A stretch of DNA of 64,000 nucleotides from JBMOKT01 sp049323895 (GTDB taxonomy: Bacteria; Bacillota; Peptococcia; Peptococcales; BICA1-8), in NCBI GenBank assembly GCA_049323895.1, contig JBMOKT010000039.1, positions 124,001 through 188,000 of the forward strand, given 5' to 3'. The notes below the pieces were generated by a model. It saw only the letters and a list, made by a program, of their open reading frames with translations, was not told where the DNA came from and ran no database searches. Positions 1-9,840 of the stretch are shown here, in pieces. The translations under genes and the position numbers were made by a program. The number at the start of each line of letters is the position of its first letter. Position 1 is the first letter of the stretch.

Positions 1-2451
1 GAATATGTAGATTTGGATGTTGATTCCATAATTAAGCAAAAACCACAGTTAGTTATTGTCGATAATCTATCCCATTTAAATTCTCCTGGGTCTTGCCATA
101 AACACAGGTACCAGGATGTCAATGAAATTCTGGAGCAAGGGATTGATGTATACACTTCATTAAATATTTATAATGTTGAAAGCCTTAATGATATTGTTGC
201 CCGAATAACGGGCTATCGAGTAAAAGAAACTGTACCCGACAAATTTATTGAAACAGCAGAGCAAATAAAGCTGATTGACGTTTCTTATGAGGAATTAATC
301 CAAAGGGTTAAAGAAGGAAATGTTTCTATTCCTACATTTTCTAAGGAAGATTTGGATAAATTTTTGCGCCCTGGAAATATAAACGCCTTGAGGGAATTAG
401 CCTTGAGGTATGCAGCTCAGCGGTTAGATAAACAAATAGATGAGTACATGAAAGACCATCATATTGAGGGGCCTTGGCCTGCTAGTGAAAAAATACTGGC
501 CTGTGTAAGCCCTAGTCCTTTTTCTTCCCAGGTAATCAGAACTGCCAGAAGGATGGCTACAGGTCTAAAAGCGGAATGGATAGTTGCCTATATTGAAACT
601 CCCCACCGCTTTCCTAATAATGAAGCAGACAACAATCAGCTTATCAGCAATTTAAGGCTGGCAGAGGAGCTTGGTGCTGAAGTTATTACCATCAAAAGCG
701 ATGATGTAGCAAAAGAAGTTATTAACCTTGCCCATAATAAAAATATAACTCAAATAGTGGTGGGGAAGCCTCTCAGGAACCCTCTAAAGGATTGGTGGAA
801 AGGCTCAATTGTTGATAATATAATACTGGGCAGTAGAGGAATCAGCATTCATATTATTCCGGGGCAAATTCCCCAAGAGGAAAAGCAGCACAAAAAAACT
901 TTTGGGTTAAAGAAAGGGGAATATATAAAATACCTAGCTACTTTATTATTCATTGGTTTAATTACGACCATAAATATGATGCTGCATCCCTTTTTTGATT
1001 TGATCAATATCGCATTATTATATTTATTGCCCGTCTTATTTAGTGCTACCTATTGGGGGCGGGGACCTTCCATTTTTGCTTCTTTGCTAGGTGTATTAGC
1101 GTTTGATGTACTTTTTGTTCCACCTGTTTTTAGTTTGACTGTAGATGACCTGCGCTATTTGATTAGTTTCTTCATTTTTCTTCTGGTTGCTATTATGACA
1201 AGTACAATGGCAATAAGATTAAAGAATCAGGCCGAAATAGCAAGGCAAAGGGAAACCAGGACCGCCGCTCTGTATGCTTTGAGCAGAAAAATTGTGGCTG
1301 AAGACACTTTAGATAAAATATTGAAAACTGTATGTAAGGTTGTGGCAGAAACCATAGATGGAGAAGTATTTATTTTAATGCCTGACAACAGTGATGAAAT
1401 GACTGTAAAAGGTAGTACAAATTCTTTGGGGATTAGTCTTGATGAAAAGGAATTAACAGCCGCTAATTGGGTATTTACCCATGGCAATATGGCAGGTAAG
1501 GGAACAGAAACTTTTACTGAAGCAAAAAACCTTTATCTTCCCCTTAAATCAGAGGAAGAAATAGTGGGTATATTGGGGGTGAAACTTTTTTTGAGGGAAC
1601 AAAGCATTTCTTCAGAACAGAGTGAACTATTAGAAGCCTTTGCAAATCTGACGGCACTGGCCATTATTAGAATGAAATTGGCATATGAAGCGGAGCAAGC
1701 CAGGTATTTATCCCAGTCGGAGAAACTGCGGACAGCATTATTTAACTCTATATCCCACGAACTTCGTACCCCCCTGGCATCAATTATTGGTGCTGTGACC
1801 AGCCTCCTGGATGAAGGTGAAGTATTCACTAATATGGATAAAAAATCTTTGCTTTCCAATGTTAATGAAAGTGCACAGCGCATGAATCGCTTGGTGGGTA
1901 ATTTGCTGGATATGGCCCGTCTGGAAAGTGGAATGATGAAACTGAAATGGGAATGGTGTGACCTGCAGGAGATTATTGGGGTAGCTATCAGAAGGTTGCA
2001 GGACTTTTTAACAGAGAGAAATCTGATAATTGATATATCTAATGAATTACCATTAGTCAAAGTAGATTTTGCCCTAATTGAACAGGTATTAGTAAACCTT
2101 CTGGATAATGCAATCAAATACTCCCCTGCTGAAAGTGATATTAAATTATCCGTTGCAAAAGAAGATGATCATATAAAAATAAGTGTATTGGACAAGGGTC
2201 CTGGAATATTAGATGGTGAACGGGAAAGGGTTTTCGATAAATTTTATAGACTGCATGCCCCTCAAAATATTACAGGTACTGGACTTGGTCTTTCCATTTG
2301 CAAAGGTATAATTGAAGCCCATGGTGGAGAAATTTGGATTGAATCTCTGGAGGACTACGGAAGTCAATTTACCTTTACTATCCCTTTAAAAGAGCAGTAC
2401 CAGGATTTTTTCCCCCGTTCAAAAGAGGCAGGTGAAAAAGATGCCAGATAA
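1..2451 (+). CDS. kdpD: KdpD sensor histidine kinase (5' end cut off)
   Basis: Membrane sensor kinase of the K+/osmotic-stress two-component system, partner of the KdpE gene that follows. The reading frame is open to base 1, so the N terminus, including the Walker A loop of the KdpD domain, lies outside the window. Seen in order (residues counted from the TTG at 13): KdpD domain end (1-120, with the family block DVYTSLN and ESLNDIVARITG), USP-like domain (about 155-285), DUF4118 with four membrane helices (305-400), GAF-like region (415-555), HisKA with the phospho-acceptor His in SHELRTP (about 582), and HATPase with N box NLLDNAIKYS and G box GTGLGLS. The motif usually DELAH reads DNLSH here. 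KdpFABC pump genes are not in the window; they may lie upstream or be absent. Confidence 0.93.
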   Translation, partial: EYVDLDVDSIIKQKPQLVIVDNLSHLNSPGSCHKHRYQDVNEILEQGIDVYTSLNIYNVESLNDIVARITGYRVKETVPDKFIETAEQIKLIDVSYEELIQRVKEGNVSIPTFSKEDLDKFLRPGNINALRELALRYAAQRLDKQIDEYMKDHHIEGPWPASEKILACVSPSPFSSQVIRTARRMATGLKAEWIVAYIETPHRFPNNEADNNQLISNLRLAEELGAEVITIKSDDVAKEVINLAHNKNITQIVVGKPLRNPLKDWWKGSIVDNIILGSRGISIHIIPGQIPQEEKQHKKTFGLKKGEYIKYLATLLFIGLITTINMMLHPFFDLINIALLYLLPVLFSATYWGRGPSIFASLLGVLAFDVLFVPPVFSLTVDDLRYLISFFIFLLVAIMTSTMAIRLKNQAEIARQRETRTAALYALSRKIVAEDTLDKILKTVCKVVAETIDGEVFILMPDNSDEMTVKGSTNSLGISLDEKELTAANWVFTHGNMAGKGTETFTEAKNLYLPLKSEEEIVGILGVKLFLREQSISSEQSELLEAFANLTALAIIRMKLAYEAEQARYLSQSEKLRTALFNSISHELRTPLASIIGAVTSLLDEGEVFTNMDKKSLLSNVNESAQRMNRLVGNLLDMARLESGMMKLKWEWCDLQEIIGVAIRRLQDFLTERNLIIDISNELPLVKVDFALIEQVLVNLLDNAIKYSPAESDIKLSVAKEDDHIKISVLDKGPGILDGERERVFDKFYRLHAPQNITGTGLGLSICKGIIEAHGGEIWIESLEDYGSQFTFTIPLKEQYQDFFPRSKEAGEKDAR

Positions 2452-3136
2452 TAAAAATGCCCGGGTGTTAATAATTGATGACGAGATACAAATCAGGAAA
2501 ATGCTCAAGGTGGCATTATCAGCTTATGGTTATGAAATTTCTGAAGCAGAATCAGGGCAGGACGGGCTTAACCAGGCAGCGTTATTTCATCCTGATTTAA
2601 TTATTTTGGATATTGGGCTTCCTGACTTTGACGGCTTTGAAGTAATCAACAGACTTAGGGAATGGTCGGAAGTCCCTATACTTATCTTATCAGTACAAGA
2701 CCAGGAGGCCGATAAGATAAGGGCTTTAGATGCAGGAGCAGATGATTATGTTACCAAACCATTCAGTATGGGCGAATTATTAGCACGGATGCGGGTGGCT
2801 TTACGGCATGCTGCCAAAACTGAAGATGAGCCAGTTCTATATTTTGGCGATTTAGTAATTGATCTAGCTCATCGTCAGGTACTAGTAAATAACCAAGAGA
2901 TTAAACTTACCCCCACAGAGTATGATATTCTTAAACAACTAGCCTTACATGCCGGTCGGGTACTTACCCACAGACAATTATTAAGGGCGATTTGGGGAAT
3001 GGATTACCAGGAAGAAAGTCATTATTTAAGAGTCTACATTGGGCAGCTACGGAGAAAGATTGAGCCTGACCCCACAAGGCCAAAATACATCATTACCGAA
3101 CCTGGAGTAGGTTACCGATTAATTGTAAAATGCTAA
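2441..3136 (+). CDS. kdpE: KdpE response regulator (OmpR/PhoB type)
   Basis: DNA-binding partner of KdpD. A receiver domain (about 1-115) carries the acidic pair in IIDDE, phospho-acceptor Asp in LILDIGLPD, and the conserved Lys in YVTKPF. It is followed by a winged-helix Trans_reg_C domain ending in the typical GVGYRL. The frame is open from a GTG at 2432, but the ATG at 2441 sits about 6 nt after the AGGTG ribosome site, giving 231 residues, so it is preferred. It overlaps the end of kdpD by 11 nt, so the two are translationally coupled. A terminator follows. Its normal target is kdpFABC; here the next gene is a ktrB, so control of the neighbouring Ktr genes is possible but only inferred. 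Confidence 0.95.
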   Translation: MPDNKNARVLIIDDEIQIRKMLKVALSAYGYEISEAESGQDGLNQAALFHPDLIILDIGLPDFDGFEVINRLREWSEVPILILSVQDQEADKIRALDAGADDYVTKPFSMGELLARMRVALRHAAKTEDEPVLYFGDLVIDLAHRQVLVNNQEIKLTPTEYDILKQLALHAGRVLTHRQLLRAIWGMDYQEESHYLRVYIGQLRRKIEPDPTRPKYIITEPGVGYRLIVKC

Positions 3137-3140
3137 AAAT

Positions 3141-3178
3141 GGGATTGTCCTATAAATTTTGGGGCAGTCCTTTTTTTA
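3141..3178 (+). terminator. terminator after kdpE
   Basis: GGGATTGTCC (3141-3150) pairs with GGGCAGTCCT (3162-3171) over 10 positions including three G-U pairs, followed at once by a run of T. This ends the kdpDE transcript. Confidence 0.7.
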
Positions 3179-3235
3179 TTTTTAATTATATCTTTATATT
3201 TTTTTTATGCCCTCGGAATTATTCTTTACAATATT

Positions 3236-3264
3236 TTGACACAAAAAGGGTTTAAAATTAAAAC
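3236..3264 (+). promoter_or_regulatory. candidate promoter for ktrB-ktrA copy 1
   Basis: TTGACA (3236-3241), a 17-nt spacer, then TAAAAC (3259-3264). The -35 box is perfect and the -10 box is weak (4 of 6). It lies in the 238-nt gap between the kdpE terminator and ktrB, leaving a leader of about 105 nt. No cyclic-di-AMP (ydaO) riboswitch was recognised in that leader. Confidence 0.4.
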
Positions 3265-3374
3265 AGCCAGTTGCAATTTATCACAATAATTGCAAAAATA
3301 TTTAATTTTTTATTATGTAATATGCGTCTGAACAATTCTAATGCAAAAAGTACTTCTAATAAATAGGTGGTATT

Positions 3375-4760
3375 ATGGAGCAGTTAATAATTAAAAAGAA
3401 TCAGGAAGGTTTAATTACAAAGAACTACAAAAGGTTTGTTATCACGCCATCCCGCTTTCTAGTATTGGGTTTTTTATCAATTATTCTTCTGGGTGCATTA
3501 TTATTAATGCTGCCTGCGGCGACGGTCAATATTAAAGGGCTATCCTTTATTAATGCTTTATTTACTGCCACTTCAGCAGTTTGTGTTACAGGATTGGTAG
3601 TTGTCGATACAGGTACAACCTTTTCCACATTTGGACAGCTAGTTATACTTTTTTTAATCCAAATCGGCGGCCTAGGTTTTATGACTTTTGCCACCCTTTT
3701 TGCCATGATACTAGGAAGGAAAATTACCCTAAAGGAGCGTTTATTACTTCAAGAGGCACTTAACCAGGTTACATTACAGGGTATCGTAAGATTAACCAAG
3801 TATATTATCTGGATTTCTTTCAGTATTGAAGCCCTAGGTGCATTAATACTAGCATTTCGCTGGAGCTTTGATATGGGATGGAGTAAAGCCTTATATTTTG
3901 GCTTATTTCATTCAATTTCTGCATTTAATAATGCCGGTTTTGATTTATTTGGCAATTTTTCCAGCATAACCTCTTATCAAGATGATGTAACTACAAATGT
4001 CACCATGATGCTATTGATTCTGCTAGGGGGATTTGGGTTTATAGTCCTTTCTGACTTTTATACTAATTTTCCAGGCAAGAAAAGCCTTCATACCAAGATT
4101 GTCATAAAGACTTCCTTTCTTTTAGTTTTATTAGGAGCAATACTAATTTTCCTATTAGAGTTTAATAATCCACAAACTTTAGGGGCGTTAGGTCCTCAAA
4201 GCAAAGTGCTTTCATCATTATTTCAATCTGTTACACCTAGAACTGCGGGGTTTAATACTTTAGATATCCCAGGTCTAAGGGATACAACCAAGCTTTTAAT
4301 AATTGTACTAATGTTTATTGGTGCATCACCTGGATCTACAGGGGGAGGTATCAAAACTACAACCTTTTTAACTATAGTACTTTCGGTAATTAATACATTT
4401 AAGGGAAATGTCCATACAACTTGCCGTGAACGCACCCTCCCCAAGGATATAATTAATAAGGCCATAGCAATAACTATGCTGGCAATTCTCTTGATTCTGA
4501 TAGTAACTTCAATTTTAACTATTACTGAAGAAGCTGATTTTCTTACTCTCTTATTTGAAGCAGTTTCGGCATTTGGCACTGTAGGGTTATCAATGGGCAT
4601 AACTCCTTATCTTACATCCCTGGGAAAGGCGGCAATTATTACAACAATGTTTTTTGGCAGGCTGGGACCCTTAACGATAGCTTTTGCCCTTAGCCAGAAC
4701 AGAAAGGAAAAGTACGCCGCCCATATTAAATATCCAGATGAAAGGATAATTATAGGATAA
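3375..4760 (+). CDS. ktrB: Ktr potassium uptake membrane subunit, copy 1
   Basis: Membrane subunit of a Na+-dependent K+ uptake system of the TrkH/KtrB superfamily. At 461 residues it fits KtrB (about 445) better than TrkH (about 480). The four pore loops each keep the central selectivity glycine: TSAVCVTGL, SAFNNAGFD, TPRTAGFNT and SAFGTVGLS. The middle gate region ASPGSTGGGIKTTT and the C-terminal YPDERIIIG are typical of KtrB. The start is ATG with AGGTGG a few bases upstream. ktrA follows 12 nt downstream. A second copy at 8445-9827 is very similar along its whole length, including the termini, which suggests duplication. Confidence 0.93.
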   Translation: MEQLIIKKNQEGLITKNYKRFVITPSRFLVLGFLSIILLGALLLMLPAATVNIKGLSFINALFTATSAVCVTGLVVVDTGTTFSTFGQLVILFLIQIGGLGFMTFATLFAMILGRKITLKERLLLQEALNQVTLQGIVRLTKYIIWISFSIEALGALILAFRWSFDMGWSKALYFGLFHSISAFNNAGFDLFGNFSSITSYQDDVTTNVTMMLLILLGGFGFIVLSDFYTNFPGKKSLHTKIVIKTSFLLVLLGAILIFLLEFNNPQTLGALGPQSKVLSSLFQSVTPRTAGFNTLDIPGLRDTTKLLIIVLMFIGASPGSTGGGIKTTTFLTIVLSVINTFKGNVHTTCRERTLPKDIINKAIAITMLAILLILIVTSILTITEEADFLTLLFEAVSAFGTVGLSMGITPYLTSLGKAAIITTMFFGRLGPLTIAFALSQNRKEKYAAHIKYPDERIIIG

Positions 4761-4772
4761 TAGGAGGTTTTT

Positions 4773-5423
4773 ATGTATAAACAATTTGTAGTTATTGGGC
4801 TGGGGAGGTTTGGTGCCAGTGTTGCCAAAACACTCTCGGCTTTAGGGTATGAAGTCTTAGGTATTGATATTTCCGAGTGCAAGGTACAGTCTTTGGTAAA
4901 TGATATTACCCATGCTGTACAAGCAGATGCAAAGGAAGAAGAGACTCTAAAGGCTTTAGGAGTTAGAAACTTCGATGTGGCTATTGTAGCTATAGGCAAT
5001 GATATAGAATCAAATATTTTAATTACTGTTATGCTCAAAGAGATGGGACTAAAACATGTTGTTACTAAGGCACAAAACAATTTACATGGTAAAGTATTGG
5101 AAAGAATAGGTGCTGATAAGATAATTTATCCTGAAAAGGATATGGGAGTTAGAGTTGCCCATAATCTTGTAACTAGCAATGTCATGGATTACATTGAACT
5201 TTCTCCTGAATATGGTGTTATCGAAATCATTTCGCCAACTTCATTTGCTAATAAATCATTGGGGGAACTGAATTTACGTGCCAAATACGGTATAAGTGTT
5301 ATGGCAATTAAAAAAAGAGGGGAAAATATAATAGTTGCACCAGGAGCTGATGCAACTATAGAGGAGAACGATATTTTAATAATAGTAAGCAGGAATGATG
5401 CTTTAGCAAAACTGTCAGAATGA
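4773..5423 (+). CDS. ktrA: Ktr potassium uptake regulatory subunit, copy 1
   Basis: Cytoplasmic RCK-ring protein that gates KtrB in response to ATP/ADP; KtrA C-terminal domains of Firmicutes are known to bind cyclic-di-AMP. The N-terminal RCK domain has the nucleotide-binding GLGRFG motif (about residues 8-13) and an acidic residue after the second strand (GIDISE). A TrkA_C domain occupies about residues 135-216. The 216-residue length is normal. The ATG follows AGGAGG by 7 nt, 12 nt after ktrB, so they form one operon. The tail faces the 3' end of trkH, 12 nt away. Nearly every segment matches the second copy at 9841-10491. Confidence 0.94.
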   Translation: MYKQFVVIGLGRFGASVAKTLSALGYEVLGIDISECKVQSLVNDITHAVQADAKEEETLKALGVRNFDVAIVAIGNDIESNILITVMLKEMGLKHVVTKAQNNLHGKVLERIGADKIIYPEKDMGVRVAHNLVTSNVMDYIELSPEYGVIEIISPTSFANKSLGELNLRAKYGISVMAIKKRGENIIVAPGADATIEENDILIIVSRNDALAKLSE

Positions 5424-5435
5424 GAAATCCTTGCA

Positions 5436-6884
5436 TTAGTCCTTCCAGAAGGAAGGCACAAGAAGGGCCAAGACGGTATACAACTCCAGCCTGCCTAACA
5501 TCATAAGAAAAGATAAAAGGTACTTCCCGGCATCAGGGATAAATCCATAGTTTGCCACTGGACCAACATTACCTAATCCAGGTCCCACATTAGTAATGGT
5601 AGCGGCTACCGAAGTAAAAGCAGTTACCAGGTCCAATCCCATGGAGGTCATAATAAAGGTACTGATTGCTGTAATAATGATAAATATAAAGAAAAATTGC
5701 AAGACATTAATGGTAATTTCATTTGTAACAGGCTGTCCGTCTATTTTTAGGTTTAATATGGCTCGGGGGTGGATTGCCCTTTTTAATTCCAAAAGTGTTT
5801 GTTTAAGTAATACTAATACTCTGCCTACCTTGATGGAACCACCAGTGGAACCAGCACATCCGCCTATAAACATTAGTATTACCAGTATGGTCTGGGCGGC
5901 AAAACTCCACTGACCGAAATCAGCAGTAGCATATCCTGTAGTTGTCATAATAGAAACTGCTTGGAAGCTGGCGTCCCTGACAATGGTGGATATATCTGTA
6001 TAGCCGCTGAAAATCAGCAAATTGAAAGAAAGAATGGAGACTGCGGCAATAATCAGCAGTGAATACAACTTAAACTCCGAATTTTTCCAGAAGATAGCTA
6101 GGCTCTTCCCCCGGAGTGCTTGGTAATAGAGGGCAAAATTAGCTCCTGAAAGAAACATAAAAATTATGATAATCCATTGAATTAAAGGGCTTTCATAATG
6201 CCCTATACTGGCGTTTTTAGTTGAAAAACCTCCCGTTGCCAAGGTGCCAAAGGTATGGCATAATGCATCAAACATTGTCATACCTGATAACCAGAGCAGA
6301 AGTGTTTGGGAGACAGTAAAAGTTAAGTAAGTATACCATAATATTTTTGCAGTTTGGCTGATGCGGGGCATGATTTTTTGTGTTATAGGTCCGGGAGATT
6401 CTGCCCTAAACATCTGCATGCCCCCTGTGCCGATAGCTGATAAGATGGCAACCAAAAGAACTATTATTCCCATTCCGCCCAGCCAGTGGGTTAAACTGCG
6501 CCAAAAAAGTACTCCATGGGGAAGGGATTCTATATCACTTAGGACACTGGCCCCTGTTGTTGTAAAACCGGACATGGTTTCGAAGAATGCATCGGCGTAT
6601 GATGTAAAGGTACCTGTTAACATATAGGGAATTGCTCCGAAGGCAGCGGCTATTAACCAGCTAAAGGAAACTACTACAAAAGCCTCCTTATTATGGAAGT
6701 CGCCCTCGATTTTATTCATCTTATATAAGGCCAAGCCTATTAGTGATGTAAGGCTGCTGGAAATCATAAAAGCAGAATAGTCACTGTCTCCATAGTACAG
6801 TGACCAGAAAATAGGCAATAACATGGATAGTCCTAGAATAATCAGGATTACACCTAGAAAAGATAGGATTTTACGATAGTTCAT
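5436..6884 (-). CDS. trkH: Trk potassium uptake membrane protein TrkH
   Basis: K+ (or Na+)-transporting subunit of the Trk system, 482 residues with about ten membrane segments. Four pore loops are readable: MSGFTTTGASVL, FGTLATGGFS, IMTTTGYATAD and ITNVGPGLG. The conserved intramembrane gate is GGCAGSTGGSIKVGR. The N terminus has the extra pair of helices typical of TrkH and missing in KtrB. The start overlaps the ribosome-binding context at the end of trkA, whose stop is 3 nt upstream, so trkA and trkH are co-translated. It is convergent with ktrA copy 1 (12-nt gap). No separate terminator is visible in this gap. Confidence 0.95.
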   Translation of the reverse strand: MNYRKILSFLGVILIILGLSMLLPIFWSLYYGDSDYSAFMISSSLTSLIGLALYKMNKIEGDFHNKEAFVVVSFSWLIAAAFGAIPYMLTGTFTSYADAFFETMSGFTTTGASVLSDIESLPHGVLFWRSLTHWLGGMGIIVLLVAILSAIGTGGMQMFRAESPGPITQKIMPRISQTAKILWYTYLTFTVSQTLLLWLSGMTMFDALCHTFGTLATGGFSTKNASIGHYESPLIQWIIIIFMFLSGANFALYYQALRGKSLAIFWKNSEFKLYSLLIIAAVSILSFNLLIFSGYTDISTIVRDASFQAVSIMTTTGYATADFGQWSFAAQTILVILMFIGGCAGSTGGSIKVGRVLVLLKQTLLELKRAIHPRAILNLKIDGQPVTNEITINVLQFFFIFIIITAISTFIMTSMGLDLVTAFTSVAATITNVGPGLGNVGPVANYGFIPDAGKYLLSFLMMLGRLELYTVLALLVPSFWKD

Positions 6885-6887
6885 TTT

Positions 6888-8234
6888 TTACCTCACAGAA
6901 ATATTAAAAAATTCTTCTACCTTGTTTACTGCTTTAGGTAGAGCAAAGACTGTTACAGTATCTTTTGGTTTTAGAAAGTCTTCACCAGTTGGGATAATTA
7001 CTTCATTCTGCCTATAAATCGACCCGATGATTGCACCAGAAGGGAAATTCAAGTCCCGGAGCTTTTTATGAGCATATCTGCACTCAGGTCCCACTAATAT
7101 CTCCAAGACCTCTGCTTTAGCTCCGCTTAATAGGGTTACAGAAACAATGTTAGTTCCTCTTTTTATGAAGCGCAGAATAGCATTTGCAGTCAGCAGCCTG
7201 GGGCTTATTCCTACATCAATGCCTACGCTTTCCATAAGGGATATATAATCGGAATGCCTTACTTTGGCGATAGCCCTCTTGGCTCCTAAATGTTTTGCCA
7301 ACAGGCTTACCAGGAGATTCAGTTTGTCATCATCAGTCAGGCTTATAAACACATCAGTGTCCCTAATCCCTTCTCCTTTTATAAAATCAATATCAGTTCC
7401 ATCCCCGTTTAAAACCAAGGCGTTTTCCAGATTTTGAGCTAACTCCAGGCATCTTTTATACTGTTTTTCAATAATCTTGACAGAGATTTTCCTTCTTTCC
7501 AGAATTTTTGCTAAGTGATAGCCTGTAAGGTTTCCTCCTAAAATCATCACTCTCTCGGTTTTTTTGCTTTTAAAACCTAAGAATTTACTAATCTTTGCGA
7601 TATCCTCTGTTCTGACCAGCACGAATATAATGTCATCCTGAAGGATTTGGTCATTACCCCTGGGGATTAACATAGTGCCGTTGCGCAAAATAGAAGCGAT
7701 CAGAAAAGGGTGTGATACATTAAGTTCCTTGATATACATGTTAATGATGGAGGCCTGGGGAGGTACTTTCAATTCAAGCAATTGAATTTTACCATCTGCA
7801 TAAGTCACAATATCTAAAGCTTCAGGAATTTTAATAAGTTTTACTATTTCTTTAGCCGTAACTAACTCGGGATTAATGATCAAGTCTATGTTTGAGAGCA
7901 TGCTGTTATGATTGCTTTCTTCCACATATTCCGGATTTCTAACTCGGGCAACTGTCTGCTTTACACCCAGTTGTTTAGCCAGCATGCAGGCAAAGATATT
8001 AACCTCATCACTTTCAGTTACGGCGATTAACAGCTTAGCCTCTTTTATGCCAGCCTTTTCAAGGATAACGGAACTAGTTCCACTACCATAAATCACCTGG
8101 ACATCCAGGTTTTCTTCCAGACCTTTTGCCCTTTCCTCGTTATGCTCCAATATAACAACATCGTGGTTTTCTTGTATCAATGTTTTAGCAATATGATAAC
8201 CAATCTTCCCCGCACCAACAATAATAGTCCTCAT
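6888..8234 (-). CDS. trkA: Trk system regulatory protein TrkA
   Basis: Peripheral NAD(H)-binding regulator of TrkH, 448 residues, the normal length for a duplicated TrkA. It contains two RCK_N plus RCK_C units: the first begins with VGAGKIGYH (residues 6-14) and the second, near residue 230, with a GGNLTGYH motif in the corresponding place. The start ATG has AAGGAG 8 nt upstream. It heads a two-gene trkA-trkH operon read from a divergent intergenic region shared with ktrB copy 2. Having full Trk and two full Ktr systems side by side is unusual. Confidence 0.96.
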   Translation of the reverse strand: MRTIIVGAGKIGYHIAKTLIQENHDVVILEHNEERAKGLEENLDVQVIYGSGTSSVILEKAGIKEAKLLIAVTESDEVNIFACMLAKQLGVKQTVARVRNPEYVEESNHNSMLSNIDLIINPELVTAKEIVKLIKIPEALDIVTYADGKIQLLELKVPPQASIINMYIKELNVSHPFLIASILRNGTMLIPRGNDQILQDDIIFVLVRTEDIAKISKFLGFKSKKTERVMILGGNLTGYHLAKILERRKISVKIIEKQYKRCLELAQNLENALVLNGDGTDIDFIKGEGIRDTDVFISLTDDDKLNLLVSLLAKHLGAKRAIAKVRHSDYISLMESVGIDVGISPRLLTANAILRFIKRGTNIVSVTLLSGAKAEVLEILVGPECRYAHKKLRDLNFPSGAIIGSIYRQNEVIIPTGEDFLKPKDTVTVFALPKAVNKVEEFFNISVR

Positions 8235-8337
8235 TTTTAAACTCCTTCATAAAAAATTCCATTCCTAAGAAAGCGCATAAAATACATATAAATTCTTTAT
8301 TACAGTTACCTTTTCCTCCATGAATTTGAAAGATTAA

Positions 8338-8366
8338 TTTACTAATTAAAGGGAAAGTTATATAAT
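8338..8366 (+). promoter_or_regulatory. candidate promoter for ktrB-ktrA copy 2
   Basis: TTTACT (8338-8343), 17-nt spacer, perfect TATAAT (8361-8366), in the 210-nt divergent gap between trkA and ktrB copy 2. Further downstream a small perfect inverted repeat, ATACTAT (8407-8413) with ATAGTAT (8421-8427), sits just before the ribosome site and may be an operator or a leader hairpin. Confidence 0.5.
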
Positions 8367-8444
8367 AATCAATTAGATACTTTCTTTCTAACTTCTCTTT
8401 TTTTTAATACTATGCTAGCAATAGTATAACAGGTAGGTATAAAA

Positions 8445-9827
8445 ATGGAATATTTTTTTACTGAAAAGGAAGAACCAAATAATCCTTTTAATAAGTTTAA
8501 GAAATATAAGGTTTTAACCCCAGCTAGGATACTTGTGTTAGGGTTTTTGACATTTATATTGTTAGGCGCACTACTTCTTTCCTTGCCATTTGCCGTCATA
8601 CCCGGTAAGGAACTCTCTTTTTTAGATGCCATATTTACTGCCACCTCTGCAGTTTGTGTAACCGGATTGGTTGTTGTTGACACAGGAACAACCTTCACCC
8701 GCCTTGGACAAACTGTCATACTGCTTCTTATACAAATTGGCGGGTTAGGATTTATGACTTTTGCAACCCTTTTTTTTATACTATTAGGCAGAAAAATTAC
8801 TTTAAAGGAAAGGCTTTTGCTTCAGGAGGCACTAAATCAAGTATCCATCGAGGGTATAGTGAGACTAACTAAGAATGTTATACAATTTTCTTTTTCTATT
8901 CAGTTTATAGGTATTTCAATCCTTTTTCTTCGCTGGTCAGGGGAAATGGGCTGGCAAAAGGCTTTGTATTTTGGCATATTTCATTCTATCTCTGCTTTTA
9001 ATAATGCAGGTTTTGATTTATTTGGCGAATTTAGAAGTCTGACTGGCTATACAGAGGATATTGTTACTAATATTACAGTAATGTTTCTTATAATAACTGG
9101 CGGAATTGGTTTTTTTGTGTTATCCGATTTATATGTGCATAAACTCCGAAAGCTATCACTTCATACTAGGGTTGTACTCTGGATATCACTTCTGCTTATT
9201 GTCTCCGGTTCTATTGCTTTTTTCATCCTTGAATTCAATAACCCCCATACAATTGGCAATCTAGATCCAATGGAAAAGGTTTTGGCTTCTGTATTTCAGT
9301 CTGTTACAACAAGGACAGCCGGTTTTAATTCAATTGACATAACACAGATGAGGGCAACATCCCAGCTATTTATGATGATTTTAATGTTTATTGGTGCATC
9401 CCCAGGCTCTACAGGCGGAGGGATAAAAACTACAACCCTTATTTCGATTGTTTTATTTGTAATCAGCACCTTCCGGGGAAACGTGCATGTTACCTTACGT
9501 AAACGGACACTTCCCCGGGATATTATTCAAAAGGCAATTGCAATCACTTCCATGGGTTTGATTTTAATATTAATAGTAACATCCCTTTTAACGATTACTG
9601 AAAGTGCGGATTTTATAATCATACTTTTTGAAGCTGTTTCAGCATTCGCTACTGTTGGTTTATCCCTTGGTTTAACTCTACAATTATCCTCCATAGGAAA
9701 AATCGCCATAGCTTTTACTATGTTTATCGGCAGAGTGGGACCCCTTACCCTTGCCTTTGCCTTGGGTAAAAACCGACAAAAGCTAAATCAGATGAAATAT
9801 CCTGATGAAAGAATAATAATAGGATAG
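8445..9827 (+). CDS. ktrB: Ktr potassium uptake membrane subunit, copy 2
   Basis: Second KtrB paralogue, 460 residues. Pore loops TSAVCVTGL, SAFNNAGFD, TTRTAGFNS and SAFATVGLS keep the central glycines, and the gate ASPGSTGGGIKTTT and C-terminal YPDERIIIG are identical to copy 1. The N-terminal tail (before about residue 25) and some loops differ most. ATG start with AGGTAGGT upstream; ktrA copy 2 follows after 13 nt. It belongs to the same K+/Na+ uptake family as copy 1. Whether the two pairs differ in affinity or regulation cannot be read from the sequence. Confidence 0.93.
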   Translation: MEYFFTEKEEPNNPFNKFKKYKVLTPARILVLGFLTFILLGALLLSLPFAVIPGKELSFLDAIFTATSAVCVTGLVVVDTGTTFTRLGQTVILLLIQIGGLGFMTFATLFFILLGRKITLKERLLLQEALNQVSIEGIVRLTKNVIQFSFSIQFIGISILFLRWSGEMGWQKALYFGIFHSISAFNNAGFDLFGEFRSLTGYTEDIVTNITVMFLIITGGIGFFVLSDLYVHKLRKLSLHTRVVLWISLLLIVSGSIAFFILEFNNPHTIGNLDPMEKVLASVFQSVTTRTAGFNSIDITQMRATSQLFMMILMFIGASPGSTGGGIKTTTLISIVLFVISTFRGNVHVTLRKRTLPRDIIQKAIAITSMGLILILIVTSLLTITESADFIIILFEAVSAFATVGLSLGLTLQLSSIGKIAIAFTMFIGRVGPLTLAFALGKNRQKLNQMKYPDERIIIG

Positions 9828-9840
9828 AGGAGGTTAATAT

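Noticed and set aside
3137..3374. Cyclic-di-AMP (ydaO) riboswitch before ktrB
   Set aside because: The conserved aptamer blocks are absent; only a promoter-like sequence is visible.
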